Shown: positions 43,209 to 52,912, counted from the stretch's first letter. The stretch is 64,000 bases of DNA from Bacillota bacterium (GCA_023415795.1 JAEZJG010000022.1:62001-126000), one strand, 5' to 3'. The notes: generated by a model from the sequence alone, not told the origin. Numbers and translations are program-made.

Positions 43209-44444
43209 ATGGCAGCTGAAAAAACAGGAAATATTATCAGAAACGAATTGGCACGGTCAAACGGCTTGCTGCGCTTGGCACCTGCTTGGGTTGGCAGAAC
43301 GATTTTGCTGCCTGGCAGACGCATTAAGTTGGACGTGAGAGACACGTATCCTTTTGGAGCGGCGTATGGTGCGATCACGGAGCGTTGGATGTCGTCTACC
43401 GGCATGGCGGATAACGGTCCCACCACTACGGAAAACGAGGGCATGAGCTACGTTGTGGTGCCTACTGCTTCCGGACTAGAAAAGGTGTTACTGCGCGACG
43501 CAATTGATGCGGCGGGTGATGTGATTCTGGGACAGCGTATCATGGACAAATTCGGCGGATTGAAAGCTTTTGCCAAGTTCTATGACTTTAAGACTCCCAT
43601 TGCGCATCACGTGCATCTGATGGATGATCACGCAAGAGCTGTGGGCGCCACGCCAAAGCCCGAGGCATATTACTTCCCAATAGAGCTCAACAGTATAGAC
43701 TACGACGGAGCTTATACCTATTTTGGCTTAGAGAATGGCACAACCCGGGACGACTTGCGCAAATGCCTCGAAAACTGGGGTAAGTACGGCGACAACGGCA
43801 TACTGGAGCTTTCACGGGCGTACAAGCTAAGACTGGGTACCGGCTGGGACATCCCTGCGGGTATATTACACGCGCCCGGGTCGTTGGTAACTTACGAACC
43901 GCAGCACGTCAGTGACACCTCACTGTTTATGCAGACGATGGTGAGAGACAAGTTCTTTGAGCGTGATCTGCTGGTCAAGTTCGTACCGGAGGAAAAGAAA
44001 TTTGATATCGATTACTTGATCGATTGTCTTGATTGGGAAGCCAATATGGACCCGGACTTCAAGAAGAACCATTACCACGAACCAATTCCAGTACTGCCTG
44101 TTGAAGAGACGCGCGAACTGGGCTACGAAGAGGAGTGGATCACATATGGTTCAAAAGATTTCTCCGCTAAAAAGCTGACGGTTCTTCCGGGTCGTGAGGT
44201 TGTCATCAAGGATAGTGAGGCATACGGCTTCGTGATGATGCAGGGTGTGGGATACATTGAAGAAGAGCTGATCGAAACACCGTCCGTTATACGTTTCGGA
44301 CAGATCACCCGCGACGAATTTTTCGTAACCAAGGAGCGTGCGGCTGAAGGTGTCACGATTAAAAACATCAGTGATAATCAAAACATCGTTATGCTCAAGC
44401 ATTTTGGCCCTGACAATAAAGAAGCAGACAAGTTTTTAAAATAA
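43209..44444 (+). CDS. Large cupin-type sugar isomerase-like protein (mannose-6-phosphate isomerase-like)
   Basis: A 411-residue protein from the ATG at 43209 with AGGAGG in front; the frame upstream from 43167 crosses the operator. The first cupin has IAHHVHLMDDHA and KPEAYYFP (likely metal-binding His, His and Glu), and a second element WDIPAGILHAPGSL supplies a further His, as in class I mannose-6-phosphate isomerases. The C-terminal third is another beta domain (LTVLPGREVVIKD, GFVMMQGVGYIEEE). It differs from the short lyxose isomerases. An aldose-ketose isomerase function is inferred. It lies 24 bp before the importer genes. Confidence 0.75.
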   Translation: MAAEKTGNIIRNELARSNGLLRLAPAWVGRTILLPGRRIKLDVRDTYPFGAAYGAITERWMSSTGMADNGPTTTENEGMSYVVVPTASGLEKVLLRDAIDAAGDVILGQRIMDKFGGLKAFAKFYDFKTPIAHHVHLMDDHARAVGATPKPEAYYFPIELNSIDYDGAYTYFGLENGTTRDDLRKCLENWGKYGDNGILELSRAYKLRLGTGWDIPAGILHAPGSLVTYEPQHVSDTSLFMQTMVRDKFFERDLLVKFVPEEKKFDIDYLIDCLDWEANMDPDFKKNHYHEPIPVLPVEETRELGYEEEWITYGSKDFSAKKLTVLPGREVVIKDSEAYGFVMMQGVGYIEEELIETPSVIRFGQITRDEFFVTKERAAEGVTIKNISDNQNIVMLKHFGPDNKEADKFLK

Positions 44445-44468
44445 AAAGTATTTTGGAGGTGTTGTGGT

Positions 44469-45959
44469 ATGCCCCGGGAACTGATACTGGAAATGAAAGG
44501 GATATGCAAATCCTTTCCAGGCGTAGATGTTTTCAATGGGTTCGATTTCGACCTTGCAAAAGGCGAAATCCACTGCATATGCGGTGAGAACGGTGCGGGA
44601 AAATCGACGCTGATAAAGATGCTCTCCGGCGCTTACGTACCGGACAAGGGCACGATGGACATTGACGGCAAAACTGTGGAGAACATGACGCCCCGATCGG
44701 CGATGAAGCTGGGTATCCAGACGATTTATCAGGAGCACGCGCTTTATCCGTTACTGCCGGTATTTGAAAACCTGTTTGCTGGCAACGAGATGGGCAGCGG
44801 TATGCTAGTCAATAAAGCATCAATGGTCAGCAAAGCAAAAGAGGTGCTGGAGTTCCTGCATTCAGACATCTCTCCGTACGACACCGTCGGTCAGCTGGGC
44901 AGCGGTGCACAGAAGACGGTGGAGATTGCACGTGCGTTTATTCAAGAATCCAAGATCATGATACTCGATGAGCCGACTGCTTCCTTTTCCAAAAAGGAGA
45001 CGGAACATTTACTCACCATTATCAAGAAGTTGGCAAGCGAGGGTATCAGCATTATATACATCTCGCATCACCTTGATGAGGTGTTTAAAATCGCTGACCG
45101 CGTAACCGTTATTCGCGACGGTGTGAAGATCAACACCTATGAAATAGCGGACTTGACCGAGATGCAATTGATCCGGGACATGGTGGGTCGCGACGTATCG
45201 GCTTTCTACAAGCGCGATAGAGCCGAGATTGGCGAAGTGGTGTTTGAGGCCGAGCACATAGCGGGTCCGGGCGTCACCGAAGCGTCTCTTACGGTGCGCA
45301 AAGGCGAGCTGCTGGGAATCGCTGGCATGGTAGGATCTGGCCGCACCGAGCTGGCGGAGCTGCTGTTTGGTGTCAGGGAGAGGGAGAAGGGAACCATCAA
45401 GATTGATGGAAACGAAGTAAAAATCAAGACGCCGCTTGATGCGATCGCCCATCATATGTGCTTCATTACAGAGGATAGGCAGTCGTCAGGGTTGTTCCTC
45501 GGCCATTCCATCACCAGAAATACGGTTATCGCGAGCTATTCCAAATCTAAGAATCCATTAGCGATGCCGAAAGAAGACATAAAGCTGGCTGAAAAATATG
45601 CCAAGGCCATGAACGTGGTAACGCCCAGCCTCTCCCAAAAGGTAATGTTCCTATCAGGCGGCAATCAGCAAAAGGTGGTGCTGGCCAAATGGTTTGCAAC
45701 CATGGGCGATATATTTATCTTCGATGAACCCACACGAGGTATCGACGTGGGTGCAAAGGAAGAAATATATAAAATTATGACGGGACTGCTGCAGCAGGGA
45801 AAATGCGTCATTATGATCTCATCAGATATGCCGGAGTTGATCGCGATGAGCGATCGTATCATGGTTATGCGCGATGGCGTGATGGTGGCGGAGATCAACA
45901 GCAGGGAAGAGATCAATGAAGAGAATATTTTGAACTATTCTATTGGAGGTGGGCTTTGA
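44469..45959 (+). CDS. Sugar ABC importer, double ATPase (RbsA/XylG/MglA family)
   Basis: A 496-residue tandem ATPase. Domain 1 has Walker [17 protein letters not shown] (about residues 35-50), a signature region LGSGAQKTVEIARAF and Walker B MILDEPTASF. Domain 2 has the degenerate P-loop GMVGSGRTELAELLFG, signature [14 protein letters not shown] and [12 protein letters not shown]. This is the normal pattern of carbohydrate-uptake CUT2 ATPases. It pairs with the permease (the stop and ATG overlap as TGATG) and the binding protein that follow. It probably imports the sugar or polyol degraded by this locus. Confidence 0.93.
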   Translation: MPRELILEMKGICKSFPGVDVFNGFDFDLAKGEIHCICGENGAGKSTLIKMLSGAYVPDKGTMDIDGKTVENMTPRSAMKLGIQTIYQEHALYPLLPVFENLFAGNEMGSGMLVNKASMVSKAKEVLEFLHSDISPYDTVGQLGSGAQKTVEIARAFIQESKIMILDEPTASFSKKETEHLLTIIKKLASEGISIIYISHHLDEVFKIADRVTVIRDGVKINTYEIADLTEMQLIRDMVGRDVSAFYKRDRAEIGEVVFEAEHIAGPGVTEASLTVRKGELLGIAGMVGSGRTELAELLFGVREREKGTIKIDGNEVKIKTPLDAIAHHMCFITEDRQSSGLFLGHSITRNTVIASYSKSKNPLAMPKEDIKLAEKYAKAMNVVTPSLSQKVMFLSGGNQQKVVLAKWFATMGDIFIFDEPTRGIDVGAKEEIYKIMTGLLQQGKCVIMISSDMPELIAMSDRIMVMRDGVMVAEINSREEINEENILNYSIGGGL

Positions 45960-47026
45960 TGTCAAAAGATAGGGGAGAGAAAACCATAGCGAGGTCCAGT
46001 TTGGGTCGCAGGATGTGGAACCACGAAAACACGCCAATACTGCTGGTGCTGATCGGTATGATCATAGTGGTTTATTTGGCAGAGCATCTGTTAAATCCTG
46101 GACTGGCATTTTTCAGCAGCAACTTTATCACCGGTATGAACATGTCCAACGTGCTGCTTCAGGTATCGGCGACAGGCATTCTGGCACTGAGCATGACGCT
46201 GGTGATGATATCGGGCGGTATCGACTTGTCCATCGGCAACATGATGACATTCCTTGGTGTAGGTATGGCGTGGCTAATGAAGACCGGCGGCTGGGGCGAA
46301 GCGGAGACGCTGGCTTTGGCGGTAGCTACAGGCGTTGGGTTGCAGCTAATCATGGGTCTTATCATCTCGCGCACGAAAATAGAGCCGTTTATCATATCGC
46401 TCGGATTTATGAGCATATACCGCGGCTTCACTTACCTTATCAGTAATGGACGTGAAATTACGATTATCGGCAAGGTTGAATTTCTAAAATCAGTCGTGTT
46501 CCGCTTGAATCTTAGTGACGACCCGAACGGTGCTTTCGTGGTAACCGTCCCCATCGTTCTCATGTTCGCACTGGCAATTATCGTATGGCTGGCGGTTAAA
46601 TACACCAAGTTCGGACGGCGTGTGTATGCGGTGGGCGGTAATGAAAGCGCAGCGTATCTCGCAGGTATTAACGTGAAGAATTTCAAGCTGCTCATATACG
46701 GAATTAACGGTCTGTTCGTGACAATTGCATCGATGGCGCTGTTGGCTAGACTGGGTACTGGAGCGCCGACGATGGGCATGGGAAAAGAGATTGACGTTAT
46801 CGCGGCGGTTGTTGTGGGCGGCACGGCGATGTCTGGCGGCAAGGGGCATATTTGGGGAGCGATGATTGGTGTGTTGCTGCTGGGTATCATTTCAAACGCA
46901 CTCAATATCATCGGCGTGAACCCCTACTATCAGTTTATCGTATCTGGTTTGCTGATCATATTCGCCGTGATGATTGGCTACTACGGCAGCCTGAGAACAG
47001 CGAAAAAATCGATTCGTAAGTCGTAG
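45959..47026 (+). CDS. Sugar ABC importer permease (RbsC/XylH family)
   Basis: A 355-residue protein from the ATG at 45959, eight bases after GGAGGT; a TTG three bases earlier is unlikely. About eight to ten membrane helices are seen, with ISGGIDLSIGNMMTFLGVG (the family signature near residue 85), TKFGRRVYAVGGNESAAYLAGI (coupling region) and VVVGGTAMSGGKGHIWGAMIGVLLLG near the end. It forms the channel with the preceding ATPase. The binding protein follows 63 bp downstream. Confidence 0.93.
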   Translation: MSKDRGEKTIARSSLGRRMWNHENTPILLVLIGMIIVVYLAEHLLNPGLAFFSSNFITGMNMSNVLLQVSATGILALSMTLVMISGGIDLSIGNMMTFLGVGMAWLMKTGGWGEAETLALAVATGVGLQLIMGLIISRTKIEPFIISLGFMSIYRGFTYLISNGREITIIGKVEFLKSVVFRLNLSDDPNGAFVVTVPIVLMFALAIIVWLAVKYTKFGRRVYAVGGNESAAYLAGINVKNFKLLIYGINGLFVTIASMALLARLGTGAPTMGMGKEIDVIAAVVVGGTAMSGGKGHIWGAMIGVLLLGIISNALNIIGVNPYYQFIVSGLLIIFAVMIGYYGSLRTAKKSIRKS

Positions 47027-47089
47027 TTGTTACACTATAAATCAGTATGCATCAACATGATGCAGTTATATAAAAATGAGGAGGAGAAC

Positions 47090-48235
47090 ATGAAAAAACT
47101 GTTAGTTATCTTGTTGGTTGTGGCTATGTTATTTACCGTGGTGGCTTGCGCCAAGCCTGCAGCCCCGGCGGCAACTGAAGCCCCTGTGGCCGAGGAGCCG
47201 GCAGCAGAAGCACCAGCTGAGACACCTGAAGAGCTGGTTCCTTTAGAAGAGACCAAGACTGTCTTCTTTATTAATGCGGGTCCGGACGACTACTATGCCC
47301 AGTTTGGTGATGCATTTAGAGCAATCGGGGCAGCCGTTGGCCTTGAAGTTAAAGAAATGAACTCGGACTATAACCCTGAGCAGGAGCTGGCTAACGTGCA
47401 GGATGCCATCGCGGCGGGCGCAGATGCCATCGCAGTGATCACGGCTGGTGCGGCAGGCAGCGCGGAGTCCATTGCAGCTGCTAATGCGGCGAATGTCCCG
47501 ATTTTCTTCATCGCCGGCAAGCCGGAGCTGAAAGAAGGCACGGATCTGACTGGACACGTTACGGACAACTTTGTTATGATGGGTTATATGATCGGTAAAT
47601 GGGTTGCCGAGAACTATCCGGATGCACAGTGCGTCAACATCCCCGGCTTCTTAGGACAGGGCACTGCGGAAGGCGAAATCGTTGGCTTTGACATGGCTCT
47701 GGCAGAAGCGGGCATGAAGCCGGCTATCCTGACAAAATCCTCTGAGTGGCAGAGAACGCTGGCGATTCCGATCGCTCAGGACCTGATTGCTTCCGGCCAG
47801 AAATTTGATGTGGTGTTTGCTTGCAACGAAGAAACCTACTTCGGCGTGAAGCAGGTGTTTGACGAGCTGGGCGTAACAGGCAAGGTCCTGGTTTCCAACA
47901 ACGGTAAAGATGATGTATGGGAAGACCTGAAATCGGGCGCGCTGGCCGCTACCGTTCCCAACCCGCCGTCGCTGAACGCAGACCTTTGCATCCAGCAGAT
48001 CCTGCGTTACCTGAATGGCGAAAAGTTTGAACAGTATCTGCAGATCAAGCCCCCGTTCGTGATGACCGGCGAGAACGTTGGCGAAGCGATTCCGTGGACA
48101 GTATCCGATTACCTCGAAGGCCGTGCAAACAACACCTTCCAGTGGAATCTGGCTGACTATGAGAAGGCCTATGTCGAAAACAAGGCTGAATTTGAGAAAT
48201 TTGATGCCGATTTGGCAGCATATCTCGCGAAGTAG
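47090..48235 (+). CDS. Sugar ABC importer substrate-binding lipoprotein (RbsB-like)
   Basis: A 381-residue protein from the ATG at 47090 behind GAGGAG; the longer frame from 47027 has no ribosome site. The signal peptide ends in the lipobox LFTVVAC, followed by a Pro/Ala/Glu-rich linker of about 40 residues. The mature domain (Peripla_BP_4) starts KTVFFINAGPDDYYAQFGDAF and includes AIAAGADAIAVITAG and FDVVFACNEETYFGVKQVF. It is anchored to the outer face of the membrane and delivers a monosaccharide or polyol to the permease. A large perfect hairpin follows, probably protecting the transcript. Confidence 0.92.
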   Translation: MKKLLVILLVVAMLFTVVACAKPAAPAATEAPVAEEPAAEAPAETPEELVPLEETKTVFFINAGPDDYYAQFGDAFRAIGAAVGLEVKEMNSDYNPEQELANVQDAIAAGADAIAVITAGAAGSAESIAAANAANVPIFFIAGKPELKEGTDLTGHVTDNFVMMGYMIGKWVAENYPDAQCVNIPGFLGQGTAEGEIVGFDMALAEAGMKPAILTKSSEWQRTLAIPIAQDLIASGQKFDVVFACNEETYFGVKQVFDELGVTGKVLVSNNGKDDVWEDLKSGALAATVPNPPSLNADLCIQQILRYLNGEKFEQYLQIKPPFVMTGENVGEAIPWTVSDYLEGRANNTFQWNLADYEKAYVENKAEFEKFDADLAAYLAK

Positions 48236-48247
48236 TAAGATGTGAAG

Positions 48248-48275
48248 TCAGGGGTCTGCATATGCAGACCCCTGA
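48248..48275 (+). other. Perfect 28-bp hairpin behind the binding-protein gene
   Basis: TCAGGGGTCTGCAT pairs perfectly with ATGCAGACCCCTGA, giving 14 base pairs with no loop left over in DNA. There is no T tract. Such stems after binding-protein genes usually protect the upstream mRNA and dampen downstream transcription. A similar stem follows the second binding-protein gene at 58310. Confidence 0.75.
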
Positions 48276-48301
48276 ATCTCGATGAAAAAGCATAGAACAG
48301 T

Positions 48302-48371
48302 GTTATGATAGGGTCTTTATAGGGGGACTCTATTATAACATTGTTGACAGTATCGTGATTTCTATTATGTT
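48302..48371 (+). promoter_or_regulatory. Imperfect hairpin and weak promoter before the oxidoreductase gene
   Basis: GTTATGATAGGGTC (48302-48315) can pair with GACTCTATTATAAC (48326-48339), allowing G-U pairs. Directly after it TTGACA (48344-48349) is followed after 16 bases by TATGTT. This could start a separate transcript for the oxidoreductase-isomerase-xylA group, but the -10 box is poor. Confidence 0.35.
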
Positions 48372-48389
48372 ACAGGAGGAGTTGATGAT

Positions 48390-49559
48390 ATGTCCATTAA
48401 AGCCAGTAATTTAGATGCTTCGGCGAAAGTGCTGAAATTCGGTATGGTCGGCGGCGGACTGGGCGCATTTATTGGTGACGTTCACCGCAAGAGCGCTATG
48501 CTCGACGGCTTGGCAACACTTGCGGCAGGCTGCTTTTCCCGCAGCTATGACAACACACTTGCAACGGGCGCTGCGTGGGGCGTGGGTGAAGATCGTCTTT
48601 ACGCAACCGCTGAGGAGATGGCCGAGAAGGAAGCTGCCCGTGAGGACGGTATTGATTTCGCGGTGATCGTAACGCCTAACTATGCGCATTTTTCTTGCGC
48701 GAAGGTGTTTTTGGAGAAAGGCATCCACGTGGTATGCGACAAGCCGCTGGCGCTGTCTTCAGCGGAGGGCGAGGAGCTCAAGAGAATTGCGGAGGCGAAC
48801 GATGCGCTGCTGTGCGTTACCTACACCTACACCGGCTATCCGATGGTGCGGCAGATGCGTGAGATGATACAGCGCGGAGATATCGGTGCGGTGCGCGTGG
48901 TGTTCGGGCGGTATATTCAGGGTTGGCTGGCAACCGAGGTAGAGCTGGAAGGCAGCAAGCAGGCCTCGTGGCGTTGTGACCCGGCGCTCTCTGGCATTTC
49001 CAACGCAACTGGCGATATTGGCACGCACTTGGAGAACCTGATTTCCTACACCACCGGTCTTGAAATGGAGTCGCTGTGCGCGAATTTAAGACCTGTCGGC
49101 GAGCACCGTAAGCTGGACAACGACGGTGAGATTATGGTGAAGTATAAGGGTGGCGCAACGGGTATGCTCTGGTGCTCCCAGGTGGCTATCGGCTACGACA
49201 ATGATCTGCGGCTGCTGGTCTGCGGCGAGAAGGGCAGCATCGAGTGGATACAGGAGAACCCGAACTATCTGCGTGTGGATATGATCGGCGAGCCAACCCG
49301 GATCATGTCGCGCGGCAATGGCTATTTCTATCCGCCCGTGAATGACATGAACCGCATTCCGTCGGGGCATGTGGAGGGGCACTTCGTTTCCTTCGGCAAC
49401 ATCTACAAGGCATTTTGCACCGCGCTTGCCGCCAAGCTTGCTGGCGAAGCCGCACCAGATGTGCATTATCCTGGCGTGGATTATGGCATTGAGGGCAACC
49501 TATTTGTAGAGAAGTGTGTGGAAAGCAGCGGCAAGGGTGCCGCTTGGGTATCGTTCTAA
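48390..49559 (+). CDS. Gfo/Idh/MocA-family sugar oxidoreductase
   Basis: A 389-residue NAD(P)-dependent dehydrogenase. The N-terminal Rossmann motif is [17 protein letters not shown], followed by [29 protein letters not shown], the family signature with the conserved Lys-Pro. The C-terminal alpha/beta domain carries [17 protein letters not shown] with the catalytic Asp/His pair. Such enzymes oxidise hydroxyls of sugars, inositols or glycosides, often at C3. It is immediately followed by two TIM-barrel isomerases, a pairing seen in keto-sugar and inositol pathways. GGAGGAG lies before the ATG. Substrate unknown. Confidence 0.88.
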   Translation: MSIKASNLDASAKVLKFGMVGGGLGAFIGDVHRKSAMLDGLATLAAGCFSRSYDNTLATGAAWGVGEDRLYATAEEMAEKEAAREDGIDFAVIVTPNYAHFSCAKVFLEKGIHVVCDKPLALSSAEGEELKRIAEANDALLCVTYTYTGYPMVRQMREMIQRGDIGAVRVVFGRYIQGWLATEVELEGSKQASWRCDPALSGISNATGDIGTHLENLISYTTGLEMESLCANLRPVGEHRKLDNDGEIMVKYKGGATGMLWCSQVAIGYDNDLRLLVCGEKGSIEWIQENPNYLRVDMIGEPTRIMSRGNGYFYPPVNDMNRIPSGHVEGHFVSFGNIYKAFCTALAAKLAGEAAPDVHYPGVDYGIEGNLFVEKCVESSGKGAAWVSF

Positions 49560-49586
49560 CTAACCAAACGCAAGGAGGATTCAGAT

Positions 49587-50576
49587 ATGAGACCTGTTAC
49601 ACTGTTTACTGGACAATGGGCGGATATCCCTTTTAATGAGATGTGCGCGAAGGCGGCCGAAATGGGCTATGAGGGTTTGGAGCTGGCGACGTGGGGCAAC
49701 CATGTGGATGCAACCCGTGCAGCGACGGATATGGCGTATGTGGACAGCCTGAAGAAGGATCTCGCAGACAATGGGCTATCCGTTTGGGCAATCAGCGCGC
49801 ACTTGTGCGGACAGCTGGTATGCGACGTGTACGACGAAAGGCATTATGGCTTTGCGCCCGGGAAGTTTGCAGGCAAGCCGGAGGAAGCGCGCAAATGGGC
49901 TGTGGACTATACGATGGATATCGTCAAGGCGGCGAATAACTTTGGCGTCAAGGTTATCACCGGCTTCATGGGTTCGCCCATCTGGAACATGTGGTATTCG
50001 TTCCCGCAGACCACTCAGGCGATGGTGGACGAGGGTTATGCCAAGGTTGTGGCAGCATGGACGCCGATATTCGACGAAATGGACAAATACGGCATCAAGT
50101 TTGCGCTTGAGGTACATCCCACTGAGATCGCGTACGATTACTATTCGTTTGTGAAGCTGCTTAAGGCGTTTAACTATCGCGAGACGCTGGGCATGAACTT
50201 TGATCCCAGCCATTTGTTGTGGCAGGGCATGAAGCCGCATCTGATGATCCGAGAGCTGCCCGACCGCGTGTACCATGTGCACATGAAGGACGCCGCGGTG
50301 ACGCTGGACGGCCTTAACGGCATCCTCGGCTCGCACATTGAGTTTGGCGACCCGCGGCGTGGTTGGAACTTCCGCTCGCCCGGCAGAGGACATGTGGACT
50401 TTGAAGCTATCGTCCGCGAACTGAACGCCATCGGCTACGATGGTCCGTTGTCCGTGGAGTGGGAGGATTCGGGCATGGAGCGTTTCAGAGGCGGCGCGGA
50501 GGCGTGCGTTTTTGTAAAAAACGTGAACATCAGCCCTAACGTCGGGGCGTTTGACGATGCGTTGAAGGCCGATTAG
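49587..50576 (+). CDS. TIM-barrel sugar isomerase/epimerase (AP endonuclease family 2), longer type
   Basis: A 329-residue protein. Probable metal ligands are the Glu in FALEVHPTEIAYD, the Asp in GMNFDPSHLLWQG, the His in VYHVHMKDA and the Glu in SVEWEDSGMERFRGG. The VEWEDSGM ending and the SPGRGHVDF block define a subgroup commonly found next to Gfo/Idh/MocA oxidoreductases, as it is here (27-bp gap). It probably isomerises, epimerises or dehydrates a keto sugar. AAGGAGG precedes the ATG. The next isomerase begins 11 bp after its stop. Confidence 0.85.
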   Translation: MRPVTLFTGQWADIPFNEMCAKAAEMGYEGLELATWGNHVDATRAATDMAYVDSLKKDLADNGLSVWAISAHLCGQLVCDVYDERHYGFAPGKFAGKPEEARKWAVDYTMDIVKAANNFGVKVITGFMGSPIWNMWYSFPQTTQAMVDEGYAKVVAAWTPIFDEMDKYGIKFALEVHPTEIAYDYYSFVKLLKAFNYRETLGMNFDPSHLLWQGMKPHLMIRELPDRVYHVHMKDAAVTLDGLNGILGSHIEFGDPRRGWNFRSPGRGHVDFEAIVRELNAIGYDGPLSVEWEDSGMERFRGGAEACVFVKNVNISPNVGAFDDALKAD

Positions 50577-50587
50577 GGAGACGCAGC

Positions 50588-51430
50588 ATGAATATTGGCG
50601 TGTTTTTATTGATCGTTCCGTTTGCCAGTGTGGAGGTTCAGCTTCAGGAAGCTAAGAAGATGGGCTTTACCTGCTGCGACATTACGGATACGAACAGCGG
50701 CGCAACGATGCTGGGCACAGCCGGTTTTTCGCCCGTCGTTAGTTTGGATGATAATCCGTTTGAGGTTAAGCGTCTGTTTGATAAATACGGCATGAAGATA
50801 TCCACCGTTTGTGCCCACGCCAATCTGCTGGACCCCACAAAGCCCAGCCGTTTCGGGACGAGCGAGATCATGAAGGCTGTGCAGTTTGCAGCAGCGATCG
50901 GCGTGACCGAGGTGGTGACAACGGACAACGAGCCGCATTCCGAATGGGCGAAGAAGACAACCTTTGAGCAGAAGGTGTTTACCTGTGCAGAGAAGCTGCT
51001 GGAGCCCGCGCAGATGGCAGACGACTACGGCGTTCGCATTGTGCTGGAGCCGCATGGGCCGGTGACGGACACCATCGAAGGTCTTCAGGGTATCATGGAC
51101 TTGCTGGGCAACCCCAATTCTGTGGGGATCAATATGGACACAGGCAATTCATGGCTGGGCGGAACCGACCCGGTCGAGATGGCGCGGGTGTTCAAGGACA
51201 AGATATACCATGTGCACTGGAAGGATCTCGGTCAAGAATGGGTGGCCAAGCGCGGCACACAATATGGCTGCGGCTTCTCCAACATCGCGATGGGCGACGG
51301 CGTGATCGACATCAAGGGTGTTTGCGAGGTGCTCAAGGACGCGAACATAGAAAACTCAACGCTGGAAATTGTGGGCGGTGCGGATATACTGCTTAAAAGC
51401 GTTGATTACTTACGATCCTGTGGTATATAA
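50588..51430 (+). CDS. TIM-barrel sugar isomerase/epimerase (AP endonuclease family 2)
   Basis: A 280-residue barrel protein. Ligand candidates are the Glu in [11 protein letters not shown], the Asp in [13 protein letters not shown], the His in [13 protein letters not shown] and the Glu in [10 protein letters not shown]. The first strand, [25 protein letters not shown], matches the family. It is distinct from the other three barrels of this locus. It is coupled to the previous isomerase (11-bp spacing, GGGAGAC site). Together with the oxidoreductase it may convert an oxidised sugar to a ketose. A hairpin separates it from xylA. Confidence 0.83.
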   Translation: MNIGVFLLIVPFASVEVQLQEAKKMGFTCCDITDTNSGATMLGTAGFSPVVSLDDNPFEVKRLFDKYGMKISTVCAHANLLDPTKPSRFGTSEIMKAVQFAAAIGVTEVVTTDNEPHSEWAKKTTFEQKVFTCAEKLLEPAQMADDYGVRIVLEPHGPVTDTIEGLQGIMDLLGNPNSVGINMDTGNSWLGGTDPVEMARVFKDKIYHVHWKDLGQEWVAKRGTQYGCGFSNIAMGDGVIDIKGVCEVLKDANIENSTLEIVGGADILLKSVDYLRSCGI

Positions 51431-51448
51431 TAATTACCAGCCGAGGCG

Positions 51449-51471
51449 GGCTCCTGCATATGCTGGGAGCT
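51449..51471 (+). other. Hairpin between the isomerase gene and xylA
   Basis: GCTCC and GCAT pair with ATGC and GGAGC, with single-base bulges. It has no T run and shares the TGCATATGC centre with the stem at 48248. Probably an mRNA-processing or stability element within the operon. Confidence 0.5.
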
Positions 51472-51510
51472 CGTTTGGTAAGCAGGAATCTATATGAAAG
51501 AGGTAGCAAT

Positions 51511-52830
51511 ATGAAAGAGTTTTTCCCTAGCATTAAAAAGCTTGAGTTCACGGATGAAAAGTTCTCCATGCAGCCCTGCTTCAGACGTTATAACGCCAAC
51601 GAAGTAGTCGGCGGCAAAACCATGAAAGATCATCTGCGCTTTTCGATGGCATACTGGCACACAATGACGGGCGCGGGCGCAGATCCGTTTGGTCCCGGCA
51701 CGATGGACCGCCCATGGAACGACACTCAGAATCCCATGAAGAAGGCGGAGGAGCGCGTACACGCCGCTTTTGAGCTGATGCAAAAGCTTGGTATCGAATA
51801 CTTCTGCTTTCACGACCGCGACATCGCCCCTGAAGGAGACACGCTGGCCGAGACCAACAAGAATCTTGACAAGATCGTGAAGCTCATCAAGGAAAAGATG
51901 GACGAGACTGGCATTAAGCTGCTGTGGGGTACAGCGGCGCTGTTCAGCAACCCACGCTACATGCATGGTGCATCCACCAGCCCCAATGCCGACGCCTTCG
52001 CCTATGCCGCCGCACAGGTCAAGAAAGCGATGGAGGTGTCGCTGGAGCTGGGTGCAAGCGGATATACCTTCTGGGGTGGACGTGAAGGCTATGAAACGCT
52101 GCTGAACACCAACATGAAGCTGGAGCTGGATAACATGGCGCGTTTCATGCACATGGCAAAAGATTACGCGAAGGAAATCGGCTTTGGCGGACAGTTCTAC
52201 ATTGAACCCAAGCCCAAGGAACCCACCAAGCACCAATATGACTTCGACGTGGCTTCCGGCATCGCGTTTCTGAAAACGTATGGCTTGGCCGACGTGTTCA
52301 AGTTCAACATCGAAGCCAACCACGCCACGCTGGCAGGGCACACGTTCCAGCACGATCTGCGCGTGGCGCGTATCAACGGCCTGCTGGGCTCCGTGGACGC
52401 GAATATGGGCGATCTGCTGCTGGGCTGGGATACCGATCAGTTCCCCACCAACTACTACGATACCACGCTCGGCATGTACGAGGTGCTCAAGATGGGTGGC
52501 TTCACAACGGGCGGCCTCAACTTCGATTCTAAGCCCCGCCGCGGCAGCTTTACAGTTGAGGATATGTTCTACGCGCACGCGGCAGGCATGGATGCGTTTG
52601 CGGTGGGTCTCAAGGCGGCGCAGAAGATTATCGACGAGGGCCTAATGGACGGCTTTGTGGACGAGCGGTACGCAAGCTACGGCAGCGGTATTGGCAAAGA
52701 CATCGTGGACGGTAAGGTGGGCTTCAAGGAGCTGGAACAGTATGTGCTGGGCATCGGTGACGTGAAGAATGCATCCGGGCGGCAGGAGCTGCTGGAGACG
52801 ATACTCAACGAATACATTCTGGGCGTATAG
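51511..52830 (+). CDS. xylA: Xylose isomerase
   Basis: A 439-residue protein from the ATG at 51511 ([18 protein letters not shown]), the standard length and start of the class II enzyme. Active-site blocks are [19 protein letters not shown] (catalytic His), [19 protein letters not shown], a [16 protein letters not shown] segment, [18 protein letters not shown] (metal-binding Glu and catalytic Lys), [14 protein letters not shown] and GSVDANMGD, then [10 protein letters not shown]. It converts D-xylose to D-xylulose, which the FGGY kinase of the same locus could phosphorylate. It is the last gene of the plus-strand locus, ending at a strong terminator. Confidence 0.97.
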   Translation: MKEFFPSIKKLEFTDEKFSMQPCFRRYNANEVVGGKTMKDHLRFSMAYWHTMTGAGADPFGPGTMDRPWNDTQNPMKKAEERVHAAFELMQKLGIEYFCFHDRDIAPEGDTLAETNKNLDKIVKLIKEKMDETGIKLLWGTAALFSNPRYMHGASTSPNADAFAYAAAQVKKAMEVSLELGASGYTFWGGREGYETLLNTNMKLELDNMARFMHMAKDYAKEIGFGGQFYIEPKPKEPTKHQYDFDVASGIAFLKTYGLADVFKFNIEANHATLAGHTFQHDLRVARINGLLGSVDANMGDLLLGWDTDQFPTNYYDTTLGMYEVLKMGGFTTGGLNFDSKPRRGSFTVEDMFYAHAAGMDAFAVGLKAAQKIIDEGLMDGFVDERYASYGSGIGKDIVDGKVGFKELEQYVLGIGDVKNASGRQELLETILNEYILGV

Positions 52831-52850
52831 TTTAAACGAACAATCTATAA

Positions 52851-52888
52851 GCAAAAAAGACTGGTGCTGTTGCATCGGTCTTTTTGCT
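52851..52888 (+). terminator. Rho-independent terminator after xylA
   Basis: GCAAAAAAGAC pairs with GTCTTTTTGC around a loop with an inner GGTGC/TGCATC stem and ends in T residues. It marks the end of the sugar locus. Confidence 0.85.
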
Positions 52889-52912
52889 TTGCTGATAACA
52901 TCAGAATATTGA

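Noticed and set aside
48248..48275. Rho-independent terminator after the binding-protein gene
   Set aside because: The stem is perfect but no T tract follows; treated as an mRNA-stability or partial-attenuation stem instead.
51490..52578. Minus-strand open frame of about 362 codons
   Set aside because: Antisense to xylA, which is certain from its active-site motifs.
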